A DNA stretch of 64,000 nt from Desulfitobacterium sp050251735 (GTDB taxonomy: Bacteria; Bacillota; Desulfitobacteriia; Desulfitobacteriales; Desulfitobacteriaceae), in assembly GCA_050251735.1 (NCBI GenBank), contig JBFWMF010000008.1:70307-134306 (forward strand), given 5' to 3'. Every line of letters starts with the position of its first letter. Position 1 is the stretch's first letter. Under the pieces are notes generated by a model, which searched no databases, was not told where the DNA came from, and saw only the letters and a list, made by a program, of their open reading frames with translations. Shown here piece by piece: positions 52,978-62,508 of the stretch. The translations under genes were made by a program, and so were the position numbers.

Positions 52978-55509
52978 TTAAACTTTTTCAATTTTGATCC
53001 GGGTTACTCCACCGTGACGGGCCGTACTTCCGCTTAAGCGTTCGAAGTCTGAGGGAAGAATTTCGTTGTTATTTCCTCCACGTGGCTTCTTGCCATATTC
53101 AAGAGAGGCAATCTTACCATAGGCCCAATGGCCTTGACCATAGCATTTGCCCACTGTCCCAGGGCGGACACCTTCCCATAGTTTGGCAGTGCAGGTTATA
53201 CTTCCTTGTGGAGAGGTAATACGGATGGTATCTCCAGATTGGATACCAAGACTTGCCCCATCCACTGGGTTAATTTTGGCAACATCATCCCAAGCCTCAT
53301 CACCCGGGTCCACATCTTTAAACTCCTGATACCAAAGTGTGTTAGCTGAGCGGGCTTCTCGGTTCAGCCTTGAACGATGCTCAAAGAAGATGAAGGGGTA
53401 TTCTGCAGCATCACCATGGCGTAAGGGTTCTTCGTAGTGGGGGATAAAGGCTTGTTCTCCTTTGGCCAAATATTTTGTTGCCTGCATAATGTCATCAACC
53501 GTAGTTTTATGCTTTTCAGCGTGACTTTCGAGGGCAGCTTTTAAGGTTTCACTATAGAACTCAAACTTGGTGGTTTTTGTCCCAAATTTATCCCAATTTT
53601 TAAAGTAAGGAGGTTCAACACTATTCCAAACTCCCTTATCGACGAAATCTTGCCAACCATTCAGGGTATCTCCCTTTTTCTCCGCAGTAGGATCCCAGAG
53701 GGCATGAGTTAACTGTTTAAGATAGGCCATGGTGAACTCCTCATGATTAGTTGGAGCTTTACCAGTTTCGGGATCTTTAACTTCATTCTTGAAATAGTCC
53801 AATAGATTGGAGAAGCCTTTTTTTGCTAAGGATTCAGCAAGAAGCCAGGAAACACCAGTTTCATCGTTTACTACGTCCCAAAGGGGTTCAACTACCTGCT
53901 GCTGAATGGATGCAAAAGAATACTTATTGGCTTTACTCTTGTTGAAGGACCATTTTTCAAACACATGCATGGGGGCTGGAAGCACGATATCTGCATACTG
54001 AGTCATCTCAGAGGGGTTGGTTGTAATATGAGCTAAGAAAGGAAGCTGCTCTAGGGCCTTTTCCCAGCGTTGGGCACCAGTACAAGAGAAAGGGAGGTTA
54101 CACCAATCCGCGATAGCCATTTTAATCTCGTAGGGGTTCTTTTCTAACATTGCGTCTGCCACACGATTTGTGAGTACGCCACCTCCGGATTTTCCGTCTT
54201 TCAAGGCAGGGAATTCCTTATAACCCCGTTGATCGATTTTTTTGGCTTTGGTTCCTTTTTTGGATATATCATCTTGATAATCTGCATAGCTAGGGAGCTT
54301 AGCAAGGGGTACGCTCGCAGATCTTAACGTGCCTCCCACATTCTCCACTGAGCCAACCAAACCATTGAGAGCATGAGCGGCCATGGTGGTATAAGCACCA
54401 CGGACTTGCATGGCTGATCCTGGGGACAACCAAGAGATGGCACGTGGGGCCGCTTTAGCGAAGCCGCTAGCAACACGGATAATCTGTTCTGCAGGTATAC
54501 CTGCTCGTTCAGCAGCCCATTCCGGAGTACGATCCTTCAGTTCTAGATTCCACCACTTGACTATGCCGGAGGTGTATTTTTCAGTGAAGGATTCTTCAGG
54601 AACAGTGGCTCCTTTTATAAAGAGATTAACACTATCATTGAAATCGCCTACAAAGTCTTTATTCCATAACCCTTCCGTGAGGATGACATGGGCAATAGCG
54701 ACAGCCAGAGCTCCATCTTCTCCTGGAATAACAGGCATCCACTCTTGAGATTTCGCAGCAGAGGCGGAAAGACGGGGGTCGATAGTAACAATCGTTGCTT
54801 GATCTACGACATCACCCCAGATATTCATAACATGTGGAACTTGGCGATTGGAGGCCACCGGGTCAGCACCCCAGTTGAGGACATATCGAGTTTCGGCTAA
54901 GTCGTAATCCCGATAATCCCAGTAGGCTTCCGTATAATAGGGGCCGAATTTTTCGGCTTCTGCACAGATGGAGCTGTGAGAAATGTTATTTGGAGAGCCA
55001 AAAACTTTGGTGGTTGCATCGTAGAGGACATCGGTTGTTCCGGAATAGCGGCCACGGAAGAAGATATATTTTTCAGGCTCATTATTTTTGCGAAGTTCCA
55101 TCATCTTATCGGTGATAGTATCAATGGCTTCCTCCCAAGTGATAGGGACGAATTTGGGATCTTCATTACGGCCTTTCACGGGGTTAGTGCGTTTCATTGG
55201 AACTTTAACTCGGTCTGGGTCATAGAGCTGTTGAATGGCTAGATGAGGACGTGGACAGATTTTGCCATGACTGGCTTTACTGTTCGGGTTTCCTCTGACT
55301 TTAATCACTCGGCCATTCACGACATAAGCTTGAATGGCACACCAGGTGGTACATCCTTGACAGAGTGTGCTCATCCATTTTCCTTCTGCACCAGGGGCTG
55401 TACTTTCGCCTTGAGCGAGAGCTTGAAGAGCCGGAAAACCAGTAGATCCAGCAACTAAGAGCCCGGTCGCGGCCGAAGCTTGCAGAAATCTTCTGCGTGT
55501 AATTTTCAT
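52978..55509 (-). CDS. arrA: molybdopterin oxidoreductase, probable respiratory arsenate reductase
   Basis: An 843-residue exported catalytic subunit with Tat leader (TRRRFLQASAATGLL), [4Fe-4S] motif C50-x2-C53-x3-C57-x27-C85 and bis-MGD domains. Its active-site stretch reads HSSICAEAEK, with the probable Mo ligand Cys182. Residues I recall as arsenate-binding in Shewanella ArrA (Arg165, Tyr166, Cys193, Lys198, Tyr210) all occur at the same spacing here: Arg154, Tyr155, Cys182, Lys187, Tyr199. ATG 55509 has GAGG 8 nt upstream. Neighbours (Acr3/ArsC operon and a PhnD-like sensor) support arsenic. ArxA-type arsenite oxidase or a polysulfide/tetrathionate reductase are the alternatives. Confidence 0.78.
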   Translation of the reverse strand: MKITRRRFLQASAATGLLVAGSTGFPALQALAQGESTAPGAEGKWMSTLCQGCTTWCAIQAYVVNGRVIKVRGNPNSKASHGKICPRPHLAIQQLYDPDRVKVPMKRTNPVKGRNEDPKFVPITWEEAIDTITDKMMELRKNNEPEKYIFFRGRYSGTTDVLYDATTKVFGSPNNISHSSICAEAEKFGPYYTEAYWDYRDYDLAETRYVLNWGADPVASNRQVPHVMNIWGDVVDQATIVTIDPRLSASAAKSQEWMPVIPGEDGALAVAIAHVILTEGLWNKDFVGDFNDSVNLFIKGATVPEESFTEKYTSGIVKWWNLELKDRTPEWAAERAGIPAEQIIRVASGFAKAAPRAISWLSPGSAMQVRGAYTTMAAHALNGLVGSVENVGGTLRSASVPLAKLPSYADYQDDISKKGTKAKKIDQRGYKEFPALKDGKSGGGVLTNRVADAMLEKNPYEIKMAIADWCNLPFSCTGAQRWEKALEQLPFLAHITTNPSEMTQYADIVLPAPMHVFEKWSFNKSKANKYSFASIQQQVVEPLWDVVNDETGVSWLLAESLAKKGFSNLLDYFKNEVKDPETGKAPTNHEEFTMAYLKQLTHALWDPTAEKKGDTLNGWQDFVDKGVWNSVEPPYFKNWDKFGTKTTKFEFYSETLKAALESHAEKHKTTVDDIMQATKYLAKGEQAFIPHYEEPLRHGDAAEYPFIFFEHRSRLNREARSANTLWYQEFKDVDPGDEAWDDVAKINPVDGASLGIQSGDTIRITSPQGSITCTAKLWEGVRPGTVGKCYGQGHWAYGKIASLEYGKKPRGGNNNEILPSDFERLSGSTARHGGVTRIKIEKV

Positions 55510-55563
55510 TGAGTCCACCTCACATAATTTTCTATTCGAATATTCGACATCTCACCAAATGCT

Positions 55564-56478
55564 TTAGAAAAGGAAGGGTAGTTTTATTTGACCTGCTAAA
55601 AGAATAAGGTGCTTGAAGGTAAATCCTCCAGCGATAATGAGGACTGAAAGTGCTAGCCCCATTCCCTTGGACATTTCTGCCGTCTTGTCTTTGATTAAGG
55701 AATAGAGGCTGCCGAGAAGCGGAAGAATCAAACCACAGATTAGGACTAAGCCAATCCACAATCCTCTATACTGTTCCATAAGATTACTGTAGGTAGCTGC
55801 TGGCTCTAAACCGCTACGGGTCATAGAGATTTGCCAGCTTATAACAAGAATCAACTGAACAGCACTTAGAATGCACACTAAAAAGCTGAAATTGAAGCCT
55901 TTAACGTCGGAAGCGGAGGCTACTTCGCTAGACACATTCTTAGGAACTCCGACGGAAACTCCCAACTCCTTGATTAAAATCATGAGTGCGGTGCCGCCTA
56001 ATAGGGATGATAAGAGGAACAATGCAGTCACCATACCTCCCACCCAGAGGGGGCGACCAAGGGATGAGAGTAAAAGACCGTGATACCCACCGACTAATAG
56101 GGCAAATATTGCGCCTAGACCCAATACACCCTTAAATAGGGAACCCGAGGTACTGTTTTTGAAATATAGCCATGCATAGATTATGGAAAGGATAACGAAA
56201 ACCATTTGGACAATGCTTCCCCAGGAGGTTATGGATTGGGGATTAAAGTTGTAAAGGGTGGAAATAAATCGTGTGGGGCGACCAAGCTCGGATAGAAGGA
56301 AAAGAACCCCCCCACCGACCAGGACTGGAGCTAAATAAGCCCCTATTGCAGCAAGTTTTTGGTAACGATTTTTGTCATAGACTGTGAGCAGGACTGAGAG
56401 GAGGAATAATCCGACTCCCAACCCCCCGAGAAACAGATCCAGCGTTACACGGATGTCCCATGGAGCATGCCATTCCAT
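55564..56478 (-). CDS. arrC: NrfD-like membrane subunit, ArrC-like
   Basis: A 304-residue polytopic protein with about eight membrane segments. WDIRVTLDLFLGGLGVGLFLLS at the N terminus and SELGRPTRFISTLYNFNPQSITSWGS are standard NrfD/PsrC sequence; the first loop binds menaquinol. It oxidises menaquinol and passes electrons to the Fe-S subunit. ATG 56478 has AAAGGAGGT 6-7 nt upstream. It is first in the operon, 54 nt before arrA, and downstream of the response-regulator gene with a terminator between. Confidence 0.88.
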   Translation of the reverse strand: MEWHAPWDIRVTLDLFLGGLGVGLFLLSVLLTVYDKNRYQKLAAIGAYLAPVLVGGGVLFLLSELGRPTRFISTLYNFNPQSITSWGSIVQMVFVILSIIYAWLYFKNSTSGSLFKGVLGLGAIFALLVGGYHGLLLSSLGRPLWVGGMVTALFLLSSLLGGTALMILIKELGVSVGVPKNVSSEVASASDVKGFNFSFLVCILSAVQLILVISWQISMTRSGLEPAATYSNLMEQYRGLWIGLVLICGLILPLLGSLYSLIKDKTAEMSKGMGLALSVLIIAGGFTFKHLILLAGQIKLPFLF

Positions 56479-56556
56479 ACCTTGACCTCCTTTGATATTT
56501 TGTGATTACTTTCATTAATAAGTTTAACAAATCTAGCTTTAAGGTAAATCAGTGAG

Positions 56557-56584
56557 AATCCTTATGAGTCAGGGATAATCCTTA
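56557..56584 (-). promoter_or_regulatory. 20-bp-period direct repeats upstream of the arr-like operon
   Basis: AATCCTTA occurs at 56557-56564 and 56577-56584 (minus strand: TAAGGATT twice, starts 20 bp apart, about two helical turns). It lies 79-106 bp before arrC and after the regulator's terminator, the place expected for a response-regulator site. Confidence 0.5.
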
Positions 56585-56662
56585 CATAAAAACATAAGTT
56601 CTGAAGTAATACCAGAACACTCCCTTATTTAACTCCAGTGCCGTAGGGCTCTGGCTGTAGCA

Positions 56663-56699
56663 AATAAAAAAACGAGTAAGGGAAAACCCTGACTCGTAA
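56663..56699 (-). terminator. intrinsic terminator after the response-regulator gene
   Basis: On the minus strand ACGAGTCAGGG-TTTT-CCCTTACTCGT is followed by TTTTTTT. It separates the sensor operon from the reductase operon, so these are independent transcripts. Confidence 0.92.
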
Positions 56700-56724
56700 T
56701 TGACTGAATAATTTATAAAAAAAT

Positions 56725-57372
56725 TTAGGTCGAGATATACCCGTGTTCTATGGCATACCGGACAAGATCTGAGCGCTTATGACATTGGATTTTGTCCATA
56801 ATGCGGGCTTTATGAGTTTCTACTGTTTTAACACTGACTAAAAGAGATTCGCCAATCTCTTTATTGGTATAGCCCAAAGCAATATAGCGCAAGACTTCTT
56901 TTTCACGTTCTGTAAGTTGCGAATCCGAACCTTTGGTTTCCTTGTGGGAGCTGTACATAGACTTCACTAGATTTTGAGCAAGGGTAGAATCTAGATAAAT
57001 TTCACCTTTCGAAACATCACGAATAGCTTGAAGCAACTCTGTATCTGCTGCCTGTTTAAGGACATAACCATTGGCACCTGCTTTTAAGGCCTCTTGCAGA
57101 TATTTTTCATCGTTATGCATGGTAAGCATCAGTATCTTTGCCGAGCTGATTTTCCTGATTTTCTCCAATGCCTCCAGCCCACTCATATCAGGCATAGAAA
57201 TATCGAGTAAGATAATATCAGGATTTAATGTTTTGACCTTGGTGAGAGCAACGACACCTGACTCCGCTTCTCCGACGACAATCATATCCTTTTGTGAATT
57301 AAGGATCATTTTCAGTCCACTACGAAGAACCGAGTGATCGTCTACGATAAATAGCTTAATTTGAAGAGTCAT
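56725..57372 (-). CDS. NarL/FixJ-family response regulator (arr-linked)
   Basis: A 215-residue regulator: receiver (KLFIVDDHSVLRSGL, phospho-Asp in IILLDISMP, Thr in LTMHND, Lys in VLKQAAD) and LuxR-type helix-turn-helix (LTEREKEVLRYIALGYTNKEIGESLLVSVKTVETHKARI). ATG 57372 is chosen since GGGAGAG lies 6-7 nt upstream; a longer frame to 57453 runs into the kinase gene. It overlaps the kinase gene by 17 nt. It probably activates the arr-like operon that begins 250 nt downstream, perhaps through the TAAGGATT repeats. Confidence 0.94.
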   Translation of the reverse strand: MTLQIKLFIVDDHSVLRSGLKMILNSQKDMIVVGEAESGVVALTKVKTLNPDIILLDISMPDMSGLEALEKIRKISSAKILMLTMHNDEKYLQEALKAGANGYVLKQAADTELLQAIRDVSKGEIYLDSTLAQNLVKSMYSSHKETKGSDSQLTEREKEVLRYIALGYTNKEIGESLLVSVKTVETHKARIMDKIQCHKRSDLVRYAIEHGYIST

Positions 57373-58825
57373 TAATCTCTCTCCCTTCCATAGGTATACG
57401 CACATAAACTGTGGTACCTTGATCAGGTGAAGACTCGATAGTAAACTCACCACCTAAAAGCAAAGTCCTTTCATGCATACCGGCAATTCCTAGATGACTA
57501 TCGCTTGCTGAAGATTTCAAAACTAAGTCCACATCGAAGCCCTTTCCATCATCCTCAACAATGAGATTCACATGTTCCTTCCGAATTTCCAAGACGATAC
57601 TGGCATTCCGAGCCTCGGCATACTTTGCCACATTGATTAAGGCCTCTTGGACAATCCGGTAGAGAGTAATTTCGATCTCGTTAGGCAAACGATTCTGGAT
57701 CCTATTTTGCACATGGAAGTCTACATCAAGCCGGTATCGACGTTTGTAGAAGTTCACAAAGCGATCAATAGCTGGAACCAAACCCATATCATCAAGAACT
57801 GTAGGCCGAAGTTCAACTGCTATACGGTGGACTTCCTTTAAGGTAGAGGAAGCAAGATCCTTTAGTTCTGAAACCATCGCCGGGCGTTTCTCCAGGTCTT
57901 CCTGCTCACTAAGGTATTTGAGGCCGAGTATAAGCGAAGTTAGACTTTGGCTGGTCTCATCATGAAGCTCTCGAGAAATGCGTCTCCGTTCATCTTCTTG
58001 AGCTGAGATGACTTTCTTGAGTAGTTCTTGACGGACAGATTCTTTGGCTTGCAATTCTTCTACCAAGGCTTCTCTTTCCTTTGCATAATTTTGAATACTT
58101 GTCGCCATGGCGTTAAAATTGTGTCCTAGGTCTGTTATTTCATCAGCTCCATAGGTAGATACCCGATGGCTGTAATCACCAAGGGCAATTCCCTGACTGG
58201 CAGTGGCCAGATCACGAATGGGTTTTGTAACGAGATGGGAGATTAGAATAGCACCTAAGATTCCTAATAGCGAAATAATAACGGTCGTGATAAGGAGCAA
58301 TTGGGATAATTGGTCGATACTGCTATAGATGCTAACTTCAGACATACCAAGTCGCAGCCAGCCCACTTTTCCCTCAGCGATGGGGACAAGTACATCGATA
58401 ATCTCTCCCTCATTGGAGTTAAAGGAAATGATATCATCATAAGGGAGTTTTGGGGGAATAGATCTTAAACTCGTGAGACCACTAGGAATACCCTCGCCGA
58501 AAGTGTGGGTCAAAAGCTCACCATTCTTATCAAAGATCATAAGATATCGGATATCTTCATAATGAGATGAAAGCCCTTGGACAATTTCATATAAGCTAAA
58601 GGAATCCCCTACCAATAAAGGATTGGTGGTTCGTGCGGCTACATCACTGGCAATAGCACGTCCTCTTTGTTCTAATTGCTCTCTTAAAATCTGTTGCATA
58701 TGGGAGCGTGTCTCCATTATTACGATCATTCCCAAAAGAGAAACAAAAAGCATGACAATGCCCATAATTTTTATTTTAATGGGTGCGGACTGAGGCCAGT
58801 AGATCAACTTTTTAATAATGGGCAT
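57356..58825 (-). CDS. HAMP-domain sensor histidine kinase (HisKA_3)
   Basis: A 489-residue kinase: TM1 near residues 18-40, extracytoplasmic region of ~130 residues, TM2 near 172-198, HAMP (VTKPIRDLATASQGIALGDY), coiled coil, HisKA_3 with phospho-His in RRRISRELHDETSQSLTS and HATPase (VEDDGKGFDV, LGIAGMHERTLLLGG). It starts one base inside the stop of the PhnD-like gene (TAATG), so the binding protein and kinase are co-translated and probably form one sensor. Confidence 0.93.
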   Translation of the reverse strand: MPIIKKLIYWPQSAPIKIKIMGIVMLFVSLLGMIVIMETRSHMQQILREQLEQRGRAIASDVAARTTNPLLVGDSFSLYEIVQGLSSHYEDIRYLMIFDKNGELLTHTFGEGIPSGLTSLRSIPPKLPYDDIISFNSNEGEIIDVLVPIAEGKVGWLRLGMSEVSIYSSIDQLSQLLLITTVIISLLGILGAILISHLVTKPIRDLATASQGIALGDYSHRVSTYGADEITDLGHNFNAMATSIQNYAKEREALVEELQAKESVRQELLKKVISAQEDERRRISRELHDETSQSLTSLILGLKYLSEQEDLEKRPAMVSELKDLASSTLKEVHRIAVELRPTVLDDMGLVPAIDRFVNFYKRRYRLDVDFHVQNRIQNRLPNEIEITLYRIVQEALINVAKYAEARNASIVLEIRKEHVNLIVEDDGKGFDVDLVLKSSASDSHLGIAGMHERTLLLGGEFTIESSPDQGTTVYVRIPMEGREINDSSN

Positions 58826-59790
58826 TAGCCTACCCCCACTTCACGAGACATTTCCCAGACCCGATCATAAAGATCTAAATCCGCGTGAACAAAACGATCA
58901 AACTGAAGAAGTCTTAAGGCTTTGCGTCCTTCATCGTCTAAGTGCAAGGTGAGGAGAACGTTCTTGATACGAGCCCGAAGTTCTGGATCGATTTGGGAAG
59001 AAACCACTACGGGGGGATTACCTACCTCCTCTGATTGATCAATGACCTTGATTTTGTCTAAGAGCTCCGGCCGGCGAGATAGGGTGAGATCATATATTAA
59101 GCTGTCTACCGCTGCTCCTTGAACAAGTCCTTCAGCAACTGCTTTAATAGAATTATCATGGCTGTAAGTATAAATTGTCTTATTAAAAAAGTTAGCTGGA
59201 TTATAACCGGCTTTTTTTAGCATATATTGAGGGGCGATGCGCCCTGAGAAGGAAAGTGGATCTGTATAAGCAAAGTTCTGTCCCCGTAAATCCCTAAAAA
59301 AGTGAGCTTGTGAGTGGGAAGGAACAATAATATAAGATCTATATTTTGAAGACCCTGCAATTTCCGGGGCAACCAAGATGCGTTCGGCTTGTTCAGTTTT
59401 ATCTTTATTAAGTAAGGCACCGGAGCATATAAAAGCGACTTCGACGTCTCCATTCTCAATGAGAAGGTTAGTATCCGAATAATTTCCACGTTGGACCATT
59501 TGCGCCTGCATATCAACCCGTTCACCGAGCAAATTCAATAAATCTCCGTAAAGATCCACATTTTCCATGGGGGAAATAACTGATGCAACGGCGATTCGGA
59601 GAAGTGCATGTTCACTATACGATTGGCTTTTCGGAGGTTCTTTTAGGTCTGTAAAATTTATTTCAGTTTGACTTTTTTTAGGCTTAATATCCCACCAGCC
59701 TACAGAAGTAGAAGTAAGAATACCCACTTGTAACAAGCTAAGGGTCCCAATCCAGATTGCCTCCCTGCGTGAAAAAAGCTTATTGGACAT
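58825..59790 (-). CDS. membrane-anchored PhnD-like substrate-binding sensor (AioX/ArrX-like)
   Basis: A 321-residue extracytoplasmic binding protein of the PhnD (phosphate/phosphonate) superfamily. An N-terminal hydrophobic helix (AIWIGTLSLLQVGILTSTSV) with no lipobox tethers it to the membrane. The PhnD fold shows in LRIAVASVISPMENVDLYGDL, DVEVAFICSGAL, DLRGQNFAYTDPLSFSGRIAPQYML and AVAEGLVQGAAVDSLIYD. Similar proteins beside kinases sense arsenite or arsenate (AioX, ArrX) or tetrathionate (TtrS fusion); there is no ABC transporter here, so sensing is the likely role. Ligand arsenate or arsenite is inferred from the neighbouring genes. Confidence 0.85.
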   Translation of the reverse strand: MSNKLFSRREAIWIGTLSLLQVGILTSTSVGWWDIKPKKSQTEINFTDLKEPPKSQSYSEHALLRIAVASVISPMENVDLYGDLLNLLGERVDMQAQMVQRGNYSDTNLLIENGDVEVAFICSGALLNKDKTEQAERILVAPEIAGSSKYRSYIIVPSHSQAHFFRDLRGQNFAYTDPLSFSGRIAPQYMLKKAGYNPANFFNKTIYTYSHDNSIKAVAEGLVQGAAVDSLIYDLTLSRRPELLDKIKVIDQSEEVGNPPVVVSSQIDPELRARIKNVLLTLHLDDEGRKALRLLQFDRFVHADLDLYDRVWEMSREVGVG

Positions 59791-59856
59791 CGTTCTACCT
59801 CCCTTCAGGCTAATAATAGCTTAATTTACTTTTTTAATCTAGATTAATAGGTGTTC

Positions 59857-62352
59857 TCAATCTTTATGCAAAGAGAAATTCAACACAAGCTGCCCAGCAG
59901 AATTATTACAGCCTACTCCGTCAAAATTCAGTTCGTCTCCGCTGTTCAGCTGTCTAACCCTCTGCTGATTTTGAGGGTTACGGAAAAAGTCCAGCCAGAC
60001 ATCCTTGAAGGTTAATTGAAGCGCCAATAGGCCTGGCGGCAGGTGATCTTCTGTATTCTCAATCTGCCTCAGGCCCACTGCAGTGATGGAATCCAAATAG
60101 TTGCCATTGTAGTGGATGGTCAAATTGCGTTTTGCCCTAGTGATTGCTACATACAGTTGTCGCACCGACTCTTCTGTTCTTAGGCTAAAGTGATCCAGCA
60201 TCAGAAAGACATTGTCAAACTCTCTCCCTTTGGCCTTATGAATGGTTGAGACAAAGATCGTTTCGCTATCTCCGCCCAGAAAATCTTCCAGCTTGGATTC
60301 CCTAATAAAAATATCCAGATCCGATTTGTATTTGAGTTTGGGGTTGGCTGCCTCGAATTCTTTGAGCAGATTCAGGCAGATCTCATAGTTTAGGCTACGG
60401 GAAAATCTCTCTTTCAACTCGCGCTTGGCAGCACTCCAGAGCTCATCGCTAATCGTAAAAATCTCTTTGTCCAATCCAAGTCGGCTCAGAATAAATCGAA
60501 CTTCCAACAGGTTATAGAGGTTAAACCCGTCATTGGATTGAATGAGCTTGGACCGGAGACCGCTCTTTACCAGAAGGCCGGTGATCTGTAACGCCTCCTC
60601 ATTGCTCTTCGTCAAGACACAGGTGGTGCCCGTCAGTCCTTCTGTGAAAACATCCTGAACTAGGGGTGTAATGAGATGATTGCTGCGATAGCGGACCAGC
60701 TTGATTTTTCCCTGATCACTTTGATGTGCGATAATTGGCGTGTCCTTCAAGCGCTGGGGAATTCTCTCCACAAACTGATTGCTGAAATCCACAAGATTGC
60801 TTTTGCTGCGGTAGTTTTCAACCAGTTCATACAGCTTTGCCTGCTTTTCTAAGATCAAATTCACCATGTGTTCGGAGCTAGCGCCTCTGAACTCATAAAT
60901 ATTTTGGTCATCATCCCCCACGGCGATGACCCGCATCTCCTCGTTCTGCTCCATCAAGGCATTAATCAAGGCAAATTCATGGATATCCATATCCTGGGCC
61001 TCATCAATGACCAACACGGTTTTCGTGATCCTGCCCGGTTCAACTTCCCCATTCTTAATTCTTTTGATAGTTTCCTGAATGATCTCAGCGGATTTCTCTA
61101 GAGTTCCGACCTTACCCAATAAGTCGAAACAGTAGGAGTGAAAGGTTTTAATTTCTACGTAATTGGCCACACTTCCAATCAGCTTCAGTAAACGCTTCTT
61201 GAATTCTGTAGCTGCTGCTCTCGAAAAGGTCACCATCAGCAATTGCTCGTGCTTTATATCCTCCATCAGCAGTAAGGATGCTAATTTATGCACTAAAACC
61301 CGGGTCTTACCGCTCCCTGGGCCAGCTGCCACGACGATAAACTGGGATTGTTGGTCATTGATTATTTTTAATTGGGTTGGGGATAATTTGATCCCTGCTC
61401 TTTCCAGATTATCTACCTGATCTTTCATTAGGGATTGCAAGGGAGAAATCACTACAGTCAAACCCTTGGTATTCACTCCGCTCATCAAGGCTGGAACTTG
61501 AAAGGTAATGGACTTACCACCGCCGGTAGGAAACACCGCCAACAAGGATTTGTTGGCTACAGCCGCCTGTACTGCTTTTTCCTGCAGTGGTTCCCCTCCA
61601 TAAGTCCGGTAGGCATGAAAGCCAAAAAAACGCAGCAACCCTTTATGAATGTCCAGCGCGCTATTGCAATAAGCACACCCCTCCAAACAAGGGTTGCTTC
61701 TTAATAAGAACATAATCCGCTCAGTAGCAGGATAATTTTTCAGAACCCAGGGCGGGGTTATGGAATAACGATCACTGGCATTGAGTAACGCCAGACAATA
61801 GGCCAACTCCACCGGGTGCTGGGCAATCAATTTGGCCAAGTCGGCTTTTTCGCAGATCTTGCGTTGAAACCTTCCCCAAATTATTCTTTTTAGAAAAAAG
61901 GAATTTCCCTGATAGCCTAGGAAATGAAAGAAGCCACTAAATTCCTTCTGGCCTTTTAGGAGCATATAGAAAATGACCTTAAGATCGGGATCGGCCTGTT
62001 AAAAAGCAGTAACCTCATCAAAGAAGAGGTCTCTGGCTTTGATGGAGTCATTGAGAGGATTATTGACATCTTCCGTCTGAAGTTTATCGTCTTTAAGCAA
62101 AGCATGATAAGGCCGGTTGGGGAACAGAAGAGGGGATAGATAGAGTGTGTCAATGATATTATGCCCGCAAAGATATTCGCTTTTCTTCAAGAAAGCGGTA
62201 AAGTCAGCCATTGAATTAGAGTGAAAGGTACTGCCATCCCCTTTAACACTGCCCATATCTAAAATCTTTTTGCTTTTCGGCTCGATTTCGGTGTCGATAA
62301 AGGCGATAGGCTTCAACTTCTTCTCCCCCTCTCTCACAGGCTTCTTTCTCAT
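59857..62352 (-). pseudogene. decayed exonuclease-RecQ-UvrD helicase gene
   Basis: One reading frame encodes three parts but has an in-frame TAA at 61999-62001. Upstream (62352-62002): a start of a DnaQ-like exonuclease (IAFIDTEIEPKSKKILDMG, CGHNIIDT). After the stop (readable from ATG 61965): a linker, then RecQ motifs I and Ia (AVFPTGGGKSITFQ, SPLQSLMKDQVDNL) that pass directly into a UvrD/PcrA helicase complete in motifs I-VI (AAGPGSGKT, VIDEAQDMD, GDDDQNIYEFRG, ENYRSKSN, STIHKAKGREF, YVAITRAKR). The RecQ DEAH box and second RecA fold are missing, so a large in-frame deletion is also likely. The UvrD part could still be translated from 61965. Confidence 0.72.
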
Positions 62353-62440
62353 TGGCTATCTTTTATGCATCTCTCCATTTTCGATATAATTCTCCTAATT
62401 TTTATCAATTCCTGCTTTTGGATAACTATCAGCGACTTCA

Positions 62441-62490
62441 CAAAAAAACTCCCGTGTTATGAATGAATTTCCATACACAGGAGTTTTCTT
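62441..62490 (-). terminator. intrinsic terminator after the YdhR-like gene
   Basis: On the minus strand AAAACTCCTGTGTATG pairs with CATAACACGGGAGTTTTTTTG with small mismatches. It lies just past the stop at 62509. Confidence 0.88.
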
Positions 62491-62508
62491 AGTTGCGTAT
62501 TTATAGTC

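Noticed and set aside
61999..62001. Stop-codon readthrough or selenocysteine-like recoding in the helicase gene
   Set aside because: The codon is TAA, which is not used for selenocysteine, and the large RecQ deletion already argues for decay.
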